From: Chamaea fasciata
Lineage: Eukaryota > Chordata > Aves > Passeriformes > Sylviidae
NCBI GenBank assembly: GCA_029207755.1
Contig: JARCOQ010000004.1
Span: 41,720,305-41,784,304 of the forward strand
Direction: 5' to 3'
Length of the DNA: 64,000 bases
In this document: piece after piece, positions 27,321 to 40,205 of the stretch
Position numbering within the stretch: position 1 is the stretch's first letter
How the letters are laid out: every line of letters begins with the position of its first letter
Translations under genes and position numbers: made by a program
Notes under the pieces: generated by a model
The model's input: the letters and a program-made list of their open reading frames with translations, nothing else
Told to the model about the DNA's origin: nothing
The model's database searches: none

Positions 27321-30300
27321 GCTTTAGAATACAATGGTTAAAGTCTTTGCTTTGAAAACATATATTTCATAATGCAAGCAGAAAAAGTATGTTAATCAAA
27401 TTCTTGGCATTCTCTAAAGCAGTACATGCAACATTCTTTAGTCTTACATTTAAAAAAATATCCATGCTGGTCTTACTACTTTGTTTTTCTCTTTTATCAT
27501 TTTCCCCTTTAAGGCTTCTTCAACTTTTCCATGCCCTTCAGCATTTCTCTTCTGGTTCTGTATTCCCCAGTCACGCACTTGCCCCGATAGTCAGAGAGAT
27601 TGTCAAGGATTCACTCATTTTACACCTTTCCTCACATCTCCTGAGCTATGTATATTATTCTTCATGTAGAACAAAATATTCTTGATCTCCTACTACATGT
27701 GCAGAAGGTCTCATAGTGTCTTGTCTTCCACAGGCAACAACCTCTCTTCATGCAAGTATGTGCAAATTTGTTTGCTCTCCTGCTTGTACATCAGTCCAAA
27801 GCAGCTCTCTTCCCTAACACCGGTATGTGCAGAGCTCCTAACACCCTTTCTTTACATTTTTCAAAGTGATCAGAACAGATTTTTTTTTCTTACCCACAGT
27901 ATTTCCTGAACACGGTGACGGTAGCTTTTAGTCCATATTCAGCACTGAGTTTGTGGGTTTTAAAGCAAGAGTGAAGTAGCTGACAACTTTTACATTATTT
28001 ATTGTTGGTGTTTTCTATTTCTAGTGAATTCAATAATTATAAATATTTATATATAAGAAAACAGCAAGCAGAAGGAGCAAGTTGGTCTAGCTAAAAGTTT
28101 CAAAAATGATCCAGTTGCCAGATTTCCCAGAGCACTAGGGACTGATTACCACAATATAGTTCCCGCATGTAGGTGCTTCAGTCCTTCTGAACGCCCAGAA
28201 TGTTTCACAGCTAAGATGCATTTTTCAGAACATTGATTCCCAATCTGCATCTCAAAAAACAACCTGCTGCTATAAATTTAATTTGAGGACATAAGAGGCT
28301 ATCAATAGCTCACAAAATCAGACCCCTGGTGAAAAAAAATCCCCAATTGACTTAACCCTGTAATTAAATCAACAAAATATTTTAAATGCAGTTTAATTTC
28401 TGCATTTTTCTAATCCTAGTTATTTCTACTCTTTAGAATAAATGTTAATAAATAATAATCAACTAACAAATTAGATAGACTGAAAGAAATTAATAGAATC
28501 AGAAAAAATTCTAAATGCAATTTTGTGACAGAAACAAATTTACGCATAAAGATAACAACAATTTTTTTAAAGGTTACTAGGCTTCCATGTTTATTGTTTG
28601 GTGTTTTTCAAGAAAGCAATAATCTATGAATTTCATCCTTTTTATTGCAGAGATATCTTTGTGGATATAATTTACAACACAGGTTGTAGGAAAAAAAAAA
28701 ACCCAAACGACATTTTGAGGACATTTACTTTGAAGTTTTGGAGACATTTTAAAGAGCAGACAAAAATCAGTTGAGAATACATTATAGCCACATACAAATA
28801 AAGGAGGAAACACACAAATCACAAGTTAGTAATTTCTGTAATAATAAAGCGCAGTGCAAAACATGCCTTAGAAAGTGTCTTGTTCCTGGCCTATCAGCCT
28901 TAAACCACTAGAAGGAAATGGGCTCCCTACACACGAAGAAGCATGTCTGTAGTATGTAGCTGGAAAAAAAATGCATCTATGTAGGAGATAAGCTGTACTT
29001 GAATCATCCAGACTGAGCCATATTGTTGAGGCCTCTAGGCCGTGGCACTGAGGCTTGTAAGGTTGTGGTGCAGATAGAAATTCAGTGCCAAGAGTGTGTT
29101 GCATTTAGAAATTTCACTTAAGGTGTTGACAGGGGTCAAAGGGTTTTACAGTAGTTAGTAAGTACCGTAATTGGTGGGAATATAGTAGCTACCTTAAACA
29201 GTTTATTAAACAAGAAGTGTTTGCATTCTTCCCTGTGCCATGTACCAATGAAAATGTATCTGTAAGTGTAAACTCTATAAAGTGTATAAAGCCTGCCATC
29301 TTACATAGAATAAAGGAGAAACGTAGCAGTAATCATATTGATCGGACCTGCATTTGCTTTGCCGACTTCCCTTCATTATTTCAGGGTTCCCCTGCGACTT
29401 CGCATCTAATAAATGATGGGACATTTTCTAAAGGCACACAGAGAAACTGCAATTCTACCAACACAAAGGGGTTCTTTATTACTTAAAGCTCAGAAGAAAG
29501 TGCGGTTTTTATTCAGAATACTATATATTTACCCTGAAAAATGGAGAAATTTTCAGCCTAAAGCAACTGGGAGACAGGAGAAAAAGAAAACAACAACCTT
29601 AGCTTTTGAGTACTTTCCTTAGGATCCACTGCTTAATCTGAGCTTCTGAAATTCACTCAAAAGAACAGCAGTCCCTTGGAGAAGCATCTATCTGTTCATG
29701 ATAGATCTCATAGAATTAATGTTTTTAACAACCTATCTCTTAAAACTTTATAGTAACATTTCAAAGTCAGGCAAGTACATGCAATTTTAGAAATTTGAGG
29801 ATACTTCAAAGTAGTTCTTCTAAATCTTCAGAGGAATAACTGAATGTATTCCACCACAAGCTGAAGGGAAATTTCCAGTAAAGGAGGAATAATGAAAATG
29901 AGAGATTTGCCAATGCCTAACTTTTATGGCTTGTATGCACTCATCAAAACCATCCCTTGCAGCAATGAACGAACTCTGGAAAGAAAGCAGAGTGGCTCCA
30001 CCTGGCATGAGAAGACCCTGGAAGTGACCAGTGGAACCAGCTGTGGGAACTGAAGCTGATAATGTCAGTATATATATGTCCTCACCACATCCCAGTGAAC
30101 GGAGTCCTGCAAGGCACAAGACTGGGAACAAGCAGGCAAAGGATGAGTGCCCAAGCTGAAATCCATCTGCCAAGCAAAGTTGGGGTGGGCTCTTGCACAC
30201 TTTCCCCCCTGCCAGCCAAAGAGGCGCAGGCAATCACAATAAATGGCTCAGTAATTTTCCTGAAAAGAAGCTCCATAATTAGGTACAAAAGAACTTTTTG

Positions 30301-30639
30301 GGTTAATGGTTACATAAATGGAAAGGCAGACAAAGTGAGTAATCAGGAGAAGAGACACCTGACATTTTATTTTTAAATCAGTCTTGATTTATTTTTTATT
30401 GTTACACAGACTAATTCATCTTTTCTATTTCTAGAGATTTCCTCAGATAGAGAAATGAGTGCTACATGAAAGAGGGCCTAATCAATGCATTCGCTGAAGG
30501 GGAAGCTTTGATCATGGCGTAAAAGTTAACTTCTCAGGTCAGGAGACCCAAATCTATGTCCACTCAAAAGACGCATTGCTCAAGAAGCTCCTTCCACTTT
30601 TCAGTGTGTTACAACATAACATATGTTAAGTAGTAAACA
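27321..30639. other. Single-copy DNA, nothing recognised
   Basis: Mostly AT-rich. The stretch at 29820-30250 is less AT-rich and holds a 137-codon minus-strand open frame that I do not recognise. No splice sites or domain support a gene. Confidence 0.45.
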
Positions 30640-30770
30640 TCAAGTTATGTTATATATATCATATAACATATATATACTTATATATTACATTTACTAAATA
30701 TGTGTATATATACTTACATATAACTTATATATACTTATATACAATAGACTTATATATTATGTAAGTGCAT
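30640..30770. repeat. AT-rich low-complexity tract
   Basis: Alternating TATA/ATAT blocks with repeated ACTTATATA units. It is self-complementary in several places. Confidence 0.85.
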
Positions 30771-32394
30771 ATCCAAAAGATTAAGACATATGTAATTTTC
30801 TCAAGGTGACACTGATTCAGCAGAGGACAAGGCAAGTCCATTCTAAAAAACCTCTGTCACAGAAGTTTCTATACCAAATACTGTCCCTACAATTTCTGTA
30901 TGGTCTACTCCAGTATGACTGATGAGATAAGTAGAAATAATCTTTCCTGAAGCCAATATTATGAGACAACAAAGCATAAATGTCATGTCTTCTACTTGAG
31001 ACATTTTATTGCCTAGCACTTGCATTTACATGCCCTCTAGCATAGAGCATAAAAAGTGACAGGTAACTACATGGAAATTTTAGAAGTAGGATACCTTGAA
31101 AGATGTCTGATTTCACTGAAATGTCTGGATTGTACAAGAAGAATCAACATGACTGAGTAGATAGCCAAGATCTGAGAAATTAATCACGCATCTGAGCTAA
31201 AAAATTGAAACATTGAACAGATAGTAGTTTTGTTTAATGCTTGAATTTGAAGCATTGTAATCAAATGCAAAATGTAACAACTCCAAGTACTATCAATATT
31301 AGTTTCTACAGTAGTAATTAAAACTACGTATTAGAGAAATCTTTTAAAATTAGCTAGCAGTCCTACTTTTGAAATAACCTGCCATCATCTTTCCTTCTTT
31401 GTTAATGTTTCTGTTCATTTCTGATTTGCAATGAGCATGAGCGGTAAATTAATCAATTGCTATGTTTTTATTTATTTTTGCAAGTCCCCTGTAAAAGTAG
31501 AAGCAGTAACTGTAAATCATGGTAATAGCAATAGCATTATTTAATGGGATGGATAGGTAGTCAGCAAATTCCAATAAATTAAAAATGAGAAAGGTATAAA
31601 AGGCATTAAGAGTATTGCAAGAGGAAACTCCATTCCAGATGATGTTCATTCTTCCTGTAGAAGTCTGTAAACTCCTCTTAATTTCCAACTTGAACAGGAA
31701 AGGAGCCCCTCATCCAGCAGAGAGTTAACTATTGTCAACCTAGGCATGTTGAACACTACAGGTTTATACATTTATAGGTCCTTACAATAAAATCAATGCC
31801 CACTGAGTAATTGACTCGGAATTACCGTTAACAGCAATCCACAGGAAAGACATGTCATGCAATACAGTAACAAAACCTTACCCTAGAGGCAAGGCACTGG
31901 GGCCGCTTCCTTTAAAGTACAAACTTGCATCTCTTCCAAACCAGGCATTTTTTAAAGTCCCTCATCAAAGGAGACATAAGTGAGGTAAGAGTTCAATGGC
32001 TTCTAGTATCTTCCCAGGACACTTCACATCATGTAATCTTGTCATCATGTGTGCTTCCACATCTGTTTGCATGGTCTGGATTTGTCTAGCATTCATGTAA
32101 GGAAATTTGGAGCTTAGTTTTCCAGCTGGTTTTCTTACAGACTAGGACCTGCAGCTGACTTTTGAAGCAAAAGGATTTGGTTTATTCCTTCTAAGGTGAA
32201 TGGAAGATATTTAAATGTCAGGTATCCATTTTCAAGACATTTCACTGAAGGACAAAAAACTGACATAGCATATAGATCGGGGGATTCATATAATAATCTA
32301 TGCAACTACAATTTGAAATTCTGACAGTTTTTACCCCCAAAATCTGTGAATCTGTGAATCTCTGAAATAAATGAAATTAATTACACTTGTTGCT
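30771..32394. other. AT-rich single-copy DNA, nothing recognised
   Basis: No gene, RNA or repeat family is recognised. Confidence 0.5.
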
Positions 32395-32441
32395 GGAATA
32401 GAATAGAATAGAATAGAATAGACTAGAACAGAATAGAATAG
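32395..32441 (+). repeat. (GAATA)n microsatellite at a CR1 3' end
   Basis: Tandem GAATA units with a few changes. It sits directly at the 3' end of the adjacent minus-strand CR1, so it probably grew from the CR1 tail repeat. Confidence 0.9.
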
Positions 32442-32705
32442 TTCATCTGGAAGGGACCTACTGAAGTAATCTAGTCCAGCTGCCTGGCCATTTCTGGGCT
32501 GACCAAAATTTAAAACACATTATTAAGGGCATTGTCCAAATGCATGTTAAACACTGCCAGGCTTGGGCCATTGAACACCTCTCTAGGAAGTGTATTATAA
32601 TTTTTGACCTCCTTCTTCATAAAGAAATGTCCAGTCAAAATCTCCCCTGGCACACAATTTGAAAGGTTTTCACATATTCCATCACTGGATACCAGGGAGG
32701 ACACA
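32442..32705 (-). mobile_element. CR1 LINE 3' fragment
   Basis: The text 'TTCATCTGGAAGGGACCTAC', then 'AATCTAGTCCAGCTGCCTGG', is the reverse of a CR1 3' region. Similarity continues to about 32705 ('ATCACTGGATACCAGGGAGG'). It is strongly 5'-truncated and old. Confidence 0.75.
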
Positions 32706-35700
32706 CCAGTAAAACATCAGCAAGTGACTTCACTATGATGAAAAACAGCCCTAGTTTTAAATAATAATGAAAATTGAACTAACAATCCTGTTTTACCATG
32801 CAAGGAAAGTAATAAAAATATACAAATAATGTCCTTATTACAATTTTAAATATATTTTCTCCGCCCCAAAAATATTTACTTGTCTGATGAAACTAGATGT
32901 GCAACCAGCACCATTTTTTAAAGTGGACAGCTGTATCTGATGACATGTGTCAGATCAATACCAATTCTTTATTGTGCAATTAATCTAAGTTGACTTCACC
33001 ACCACATTATTAAGTAGCTTGATTTCTAACCTATGGCTTAATTTCTGTGAACTTAGATCCTTCCATGACTGAAAGACTGCAGAGGCATAGCAAAAATCTC
33101 ACATCTCTGCCCCAGAAGAACATTGAAATCTGTAGTTATCACAGAATTTTGAAATCCGAGTTTAAAAATAGGAGGGGGGGGGGGAAGAAAAAAAAAGATA
33201 GCTGTACAGTTTGCTCTGTGACCCAGGTGTCTATGCTCTGGTACATCACCAGAAGGAGATGTAATTCCCTAGGAACCAAAAAAAAGTTCTCTGGTCTGCA
33301 AGTTTGTCATACCTGGAAGTTTTACAGAAACTCCTCCTGTATTTCACTACATCCACTACAACGTCTTATATTTTTACTTCTCCTATACTTCACTATATTC
33401 AATTAAAAAGAGTATATTCAGAATTGCATTTTGCCCTCTGTACTTAAGCCTTCCATAGACTTAAGGACAGAATATAGAATGATTATAAGATTTATTGAGG
33501 GCATTTATTTTCCAGTTTACAAAATTGTTTGGGGGGGGGGGGGGGGCAGGGTTTGACTGTTACTGCTATTGGATTTAATAATATGGCAATCTATCAATAT
33601 GCTTTTAGAAACAGGTAACTGGATATAAGGCTGATGCTTAAATCTGAAGGAAATGGTATTCTTAAAGCGCTAAATTATTTGAAAATGATCCAAATATTTT
33701 TGACACTAAGATTTTAGTTCATTTCCAGAATCACAGAAAACAGTACCAAATTGAGATATTGCCAGGAATAGTCAAATCACTGAACTGTACTAATGGCAAA
33801 CAGCATTCTAAGTGGAGAGGAAAACATATGGAGAGTCTGCTCTGAGACTCAGTTTCTCTAGATCTTCTTGTCTTTAATTTCACTTTGTCTCACACTTTAA
33901 GGAAAAACTAGTGAAGAGGTGAAAGTGGAAATTGTTTTTAAAAGCTTTAAAGTCTTAAACCACAGAATACTCTCAACTCATCTGATGCTGTGCATCAGAT
34001 GCAGACCTAAAAATGACACATATTGATAAAACTTTTACAGATCAGACTCTGATATTTTGGATTCATTTATTTTTATGTTAAGCTATACAAATAGTCAGAT
34101 GAACACAGATATTGCTTACAGCATAAATAAGGAAAAATAGTTACTTACAGTTATCTATATTTTTTATATTTTAGGTTTGAAAGCATGGGGTTTTTTTCAG
34201 GTTTAGAAAATCTTCATATTTAGAAAATGAGAGATGCTCATTATCAGTATGTAAGAGATGCTAAATAAAAAGCATTTACAAAAAAATGCATGTGCATATA
34301 TTTAGAATTTCTTGATAGACTGATGCTTCCATTGTTTTTTAAAAACCAGTATTTTGAAGACATCCAGTATCTAATATGGTGTCTTTATCTGCAGGAATTA
34401 AGAAATCTCAGACACAGTCTATTATCAGAACAAAGTCTGAAAGAGGACAAGAACAGAAAAGTGGGTGTCTGGGACTACCCTAGGCTGCTGTAGAATTGCT
34501 ACAATCCACCTGTGGATTATTACAAGACCTAGGAAATGACCAATTTTGTCACTATCATGTACTGCTATTCCCTATATGGTGTATCAGGATAAAGAATTTA
34601 TGAAAAACTGGCTATCATGTCTTCACTACTGACAGATTTTTTTCACCAGTTACAGAATGGTGCTTCTCCGTGGCACCTAGGGGTATTAATCGTTTTTACG
34701 TAGATAAGAAAGTGCACCAGAATTTAAAAGAAAGATTTTTAATATTTACTGTAGCTATTGGAAGTCACCAAACAGCTACATAGATGAATGGAAATGAATG
34801 GGAATGAACACTTCAAGAGAGATATCAGAATAGATACTGATAAAAATCTGTGCAGAAGAATTTTTTTTCACTGTCAGTAGAAAGGATTCTTTCTTTTTCC
34901 TTCAGTTTAGAACGATTTGCCTTGAAAAATGAATGCCAGTAGTTTGTGTTAGTACACCATCTTGTGGATTACTCATCTAATTGGGAGTGCTCCTGCAACA
35001 GGCAGCAGAGGGTCAGAGTGGTGGAAACAACAGAATTACTTCTTATTCATCCAATGCTTACAGTCACAGAAAATCTCCCTTTTATATGCGTCATGACTCC
35101 TTTCCAAATCTGCTTGTGAAGAGCTAAATCATTGAATGTAAAAGATGTGCCCACAGGAAGAAAAATTAGTTATTGTTAAATACCTTTCTTAAGACACAAC
35201 TGAAACTGTGTTTGGAAGAAATTACAGGTACTAGGCTTTTCAGTATACTATACAACACCTACAAAACCCCTAGAAATAGCAAACTAATTATCTATATCCA
35301 CTATAAATACACCTTCATGGTCCATTATGGTCACCACTGGCCTCTTGGACAGTTCTTGCGTTCATTGGAAAGTAAATTCTAGCTTTGAAAACACCTGTTG
35401 TTCTTTGGTACCAAAAATGGTCTTGTCCTTCGTAACATAGACATTAAATCCAAATGTCTTCCATGATCTATGACTCTTCCAAAGCATTAATCATAAAAAT
35501 CTCTATCTTATTTCAGACCACTGGGTAATAAAAAAGGATAGGCTAAGCAGAAGGTGTGGGGAAGTTTCAGGATTTTCATATTCTTCATTTTCATACATCT
35601 ATGATCAATGATCCCATTCTTTGCCATTGTAAGTTAAAGGCATTTTAAAGTGATCTATTTTGATTTTATTTGATTTGAATTCCTCTAGGTTGGTTTCCCT

Positions 35701-38700
35701 GGCAAGGACCATCCAGAAATATTGCAAAGAATATAAGATATCCTAACTCCCATATGCCAAAATGGAGGTCTCAAGCTACTTCAATCCTGTATTGGGTTGG
35801 TGGATCAAGAAACATGAATTTTCATTCTACATGACAAATTTTCACAATGAAGACAGTGAAAGGAATAGACTGCCTTGAGAGACTGTATAGTCAACATGAA
35901 GTCAGAATAGTGCAAAATCAATTTGAAATTATGTAAAGGTTACTATCAGCAATATATCTGTTTGGAGAGAAAAGGTCTAGAACAGTGCAGAGTATAGCTT
36001 ATTGAACTTAATTTCGGTGTAAGCTGCCTCTTTTGCTCTCTTCACTCTGCAGGGAAACACAAAGAACTTGAAAAAGTATTTCAGGGTTCCAGTTCTGTAA
36101 TCACCGGCCATGAGCAATACACACATACTATTCACATGGACCCGTGTAACCTCTCTATTATGGTTCTGAAAGCAATTCACATGAAATATTAGGAATGACA
36201 AAGGAAATAAGATCAATTGTTTCACTTACCACCCATCAAAATTCATGTAAAGAAAAATCCTTCTAAACAAAATACTCTTCCAACAGCCCTATAGTTTGTA
36301 TATTTTAGAGAGTAGCTGTCTTGGAAATGCTTCCATTGCATTCTCTGCTATTACTTCTGGATAAAATTAAGATCAATCAAAACTGTAAACCAGAAGGGAT
36401 AAAAAAATCTTAAACAAAGAAGAATCAATACATACAACTTCCATGTCCATATCTTTGTGTTGCTTGCTGCATTTCATCTTCTACAAATACCGACAAATCA
36501 ACTGATATTTACTATGTAACAAAGTACCTGGATATTTGGTGATACAAGAGAATTTAATCCAGTGTGCTTTGTTGCAATCCGTAATATTACAAAAAAGGTT
36601 TAGTAGGACATTTTTTCTTTCTTTCTCTTACAAGTTTATTATCAGGGCTGAATTTTTTTTAGAAGCCACATGGTTTGATATTGTATTTTTATAAGGCTAG
36701 ATCAGATCTTTAATGAATACGCTTAAAACACCAACAGAGAGGTAACACTGGGATATTTTACCTGTTGATGATGTCAAACTGGGCAAGGAATCAACCAGTA
36801 CAAACAGTTGGATTGTTTTGGAAACCAGCACAAAAAAGTAAATAGATGTGTATTATGTAGCTCAATGCATAAATCAAACAGATAGTAGAACCTGAGTGGA
36901 CTTAAATAAAAACTATTCTGAAGTAAATAGTGGTTCTATAATGCTATTTAGTGCAGTTTAAAATGCCAGAATCAGAGAGAAAAGGCAGAAAACACAGAAA
37001 AGCAACTAGAGACAATTAAATTGAATATATTTCCTTTATGACAAATTTTCATTCTGCTCTGCTGCATACTTACTAAACAGATCTTAAAGTAAAAAGAAGA
37101 TTGCTTAACAAAGTTACCTCATAACTTGCTGGCATTTTAATTTACCTCATTTCACAGCTAGAAGAAATTAAGCCTGGGATGAAGTATAAAAACCCCATGT
37201 TTTTGGAAAGACAACAAAATATTGACAGCTGCTTCATTTGGTTGGCCAAACAGTAATGCAGACAACACATTCAGATCAACATGTAATGATAATTTTTCCC
37301 AGAGAAAACAAATAGGTAAAAATGTATTTGATAAAGTTATTTCTATTTTCATTCCAGAATAAAATGTTTTGTGTTTCTCTTTTCCTTTGTAATGAGAGAA
37401 AGAAGTGTAACCTCTGATTAGCTTGTTATTGTATCACTGTTTTCAGTTTCTAAAACTAGATCACAAAATAAGAGTTAAAGTGGTTCACTAAAAATTTTCC
37501 AAATATTCCAAATTTCAAAAAATTTCCAAAGAACAAAAAGTTCTATGCCATAAGTGGGCTTGTAGCATTTTCTGGTTTTGATTTTCCCAAGTGTTCCATT
37601 GCAAGATCATCAAAATTCCATTGTTGACAACTTTGCAGTTAGTGAACACTTTTTGTTTGTGTTGGCTCTTTCTGGGGCTGTCAAAGGGTGTCCCAAATAG
37701 TCTTCTTTGGACATGAAAGGATCACTGCATATTCTAAGTGAAGATTTAACTGCTTATCTATCTCCTGAGTCTGTCTCCTAATGATGAATGGACTATGCAT
37801 GACTTCATGCATCCAGCAGCTGGGCATATTCAGTCCTTTTTATGGATGCATTTCCAACCAGGAAAGAAGATAGGATCAGATGGGAAGAGTTCACAACCTG
37901 GATGGCAGCTGACATAAGAAAGTGCCCTGACCCATGATGCTGTCTGGAGTCTGAAGGGAAAACAGGACTCTTACTCTTCACTGTTCCTCTGATATCTGGG
38001 TATTTGTGGAAGCACTGGCAAAATACACTGAAGGTGTCTTTTTGGCTGCTCCACATTCAAATGGTGAAGTACAGTGGAGATCAGTTAATTTTGTCAATCC
38101 AAGGGGTGGAATCCATTCTCATTCTTCTACCAAATAGCACTGATGTGACCGTGCGCCACAGAATTTCTTTTTCCTTCTTTAATAAGAAATTAGCAGTCAC
38201 AAAACAAGAGTTCAAGAGCAAAGTATTTATCTGCAGAAGTTGTTTGACCTTATTATGCCTTCACACCAACAATTAGTATTTGCATTGGTAGTAAGGCTTT
38301 TAGAATTAATCATGTTGTCGAATGAAGACAATATAGAAACTAGGTTTTATTGATTTAATTTTCACAAAAATTTAAAAGACTTTTAATGAACTGGCTAAGT
38401 AGGAAATAAATAAGACTGTCAATATTTTCAAGAAGATTGGAGATGTCTCTTTCAATTTCCTATGTATTGTTGTACAAATCACCTCAAAAAGAGTTATTAG
38501 ATATGATCTTTCTTTTGGTGTGTGAATTATTTATTCCGATTCTAAGAGTGGGAGTACAGGTCACAGCTGCAACTGAAAATTGTATTAACTTCTTCCAAAA
38601 AATCTAAATCATGTCTAGTCATTTAAAATGGGGCACTGCAATTTCTGACCTTCATGTGTCATGATGAGAAAACTGTATATCATGTGTTTCTGAAATAGGA

Positions 38701-38969
38701 ATAAACACTCAGATTCCTGAGGTGTTGGATCATTGATGTTTGTGAACCAGATATTATAGTCATAATCAATACAGAAAAGCTTCAGGAAATGAATATTCTT
38801 CTTTCTGATACCTGCTGAACAACAAAGATAAAATGCAATATTAAACATTTGCTTTTTATGTGAGCACCATCTGTGCTGTGTTTTGAGTGAACCACAAATT
38901 GTGAAAGAGAATAATATGGTAATGATAGAATCAAGTCTCTCTCAAGACAAATAAACAGTAGGATAAGGT
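32706..38969. other. AT-rich single-copy DNA with two poly-G tracts, no gene
   Basis: No gene or repeat family is recognised. G-runs occur at 33174-33184 and 33531-33546. A 10-bp-arm perfect hairpin lies at 33979-34001. A pyrimidine tract plus CAG near 36050 on the minus strand looks like a splice acceptor but has no supported exon behind it. Confidence 0.45.
33531..33546 (+). repeat. Poly-G run of 16
   Basis: An uninterrupted G16 in AT-rich DNA. Confidence 0.95.
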
Positions 38970-38975
38970 TTCTAC

Positions 38976-39566
38976 TGTTGGGAAAGATGAGACAGGAAAA
39001 GCTTATGGATATGATTGCTTGGCAAGAGATACTAAAAATATAAAGCCTGTGAGTGAAATAGAAATGAAGGCGAGCTTTGAGATGTAGGCATGGCAGGCAG
39101 GAAGATGGTGATTAGCTGGTGATGGGTTTAGTAATAGCAAACAAAGGGACACCAAGGGACCCAAGGGAGTAGCCCCACCAAGGTATCAGGGAAAAGGTAG
39201 ATAAGAAAGTAGCCTTTAGAGTTTAGAATACAGAGTGATATGGTAATATAGCAGTTCTCATAGGCTGTATGTAAATTCTGTAGGATTTGTATCTCAAGCC
39301 AGTTGGTTACTGTAAATTAGAATATTCAACACAAAAGGAGACATAATGTATTGTAACAAGGACCTACCTCTCTTGCCCTTGCTCTTTGGCTTCCTCTTGC
39401 TCTCTCTCTCTCTCCCTCTCTCTCAGTTTGGGACACCCCTTCAGCCGAGGCTGGTGGCTGAAGGCAAGGCCCTTTTACCCACGACCCATGCAATAAAACC
39501 ACGTGTTTCAAGAGCCTCTCAGGTCTCCAGAGAACCCTCTCCCTGCTGTCAGTGGATGCTCCTACA
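38976..39566 (+). mobile_element. Solo ERV LTR
   Basis: It starts TGTTGGGAAAGATGAGACAG and ends GCTCCTACA. The flanks TTCTAC (38970-38975) and TCCTAC (39567-39572) form a 6-bp TSD with one change. AATAAA is at 39492-39497, preceded by a CT-rich tract, as expected for a plus-strand LTR. No internal genes adjoin it. Confidence 0.8.
39399..39424 (+). repeat. (CT)n tract inside the LTR
   Basis: A run of TCTC units just upstream of the LTR polyadenylation signal. Confidence 0.9.
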
Positions 39567-39572
39567 TCCTAC

Positions 39573-39869
39573 TGTGCTTTCACTTTGTAATTTCCTAGCT
39601 TCTGACATTGTAACTGAAAATTGAATGTTTTAATATGCTGAAGAAGGGAAAAAAAGTCATTAGACAAAGAAGTTATAAGACAATGCAGTGACAGGGCAAG
39701 AACAATTCATCTCAATAAGCAGGAAATTGGGGAAAGGGGGCGAGAGCTCACCTGTGTGGGTGAACAGTGAACTTCTGTCAAAACCCAAGCACAAGTAGAA
39801 GACACACAGAAGGCAGAATCACAGACAAGCCACTTGGAATGAATATTGAGATGCTGTCAGATTATGAAG
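39573..39869. other. Single-copy DNA, nothing recognised
   Basis: A short spacer between the solo LTR and a CR1 piece. Confidence 0.5.
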
Positions 39870-40205
39870 AAATGAGATGAGGAAAGCCAAGATACAACTG
39901 GGATTTAAACTTGGCCGAGGATGTCACAGACAGCAAGAAGGGCTTCTTCAAATACATTAATAACAAAAGGAAAACTAAGGAAATTGTGAGCCTATTACTA
40001 AATGGAGCAGCAACCCTGGTGACAGAGGGTGCGGATAAGGCAGAGGTAGTGAACGTCTTCTTTGCATAGACTGCCACCGACAAGAACAGCCCTCAGCAAT
40101 TTCCCAAGGGACCAAGGAGGAATGGCTGATCTCCCAGAATGCTAGGAAGCCATTCAGAAGGATCACAACAGGCTGGAGAGCTCGGCATTTAATAGTGGGC
40201 CCATA
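39870..40205 (+). mobile_element. CR1 LINE ORF2 internal fragment
   Basis: Plus-strand text follows CR1 ORF2 between endonuclease and reverse transcriptase. It has a 'KKGFFKYI'-like block read as GGCTTCTTCAAATACATTAA, then 'AEVVNVFF' from GAGGTAGTGAACGTCTTCTT. It is truncated at both ends and broken by stops. Confidence 0.75.

Noticed and set aside
29820..30233. 137-codon minus-strand open frame
   Set aside because: No recognisable domain, no splice signals and no related sequence in the window.
35977..36225. Possible exon behind a pyrimidine tract and CAG on the minus strand near 36050
   Set aside because: No matching donor or conserved protein sequence; a single acceptor-like motif is common by chance.
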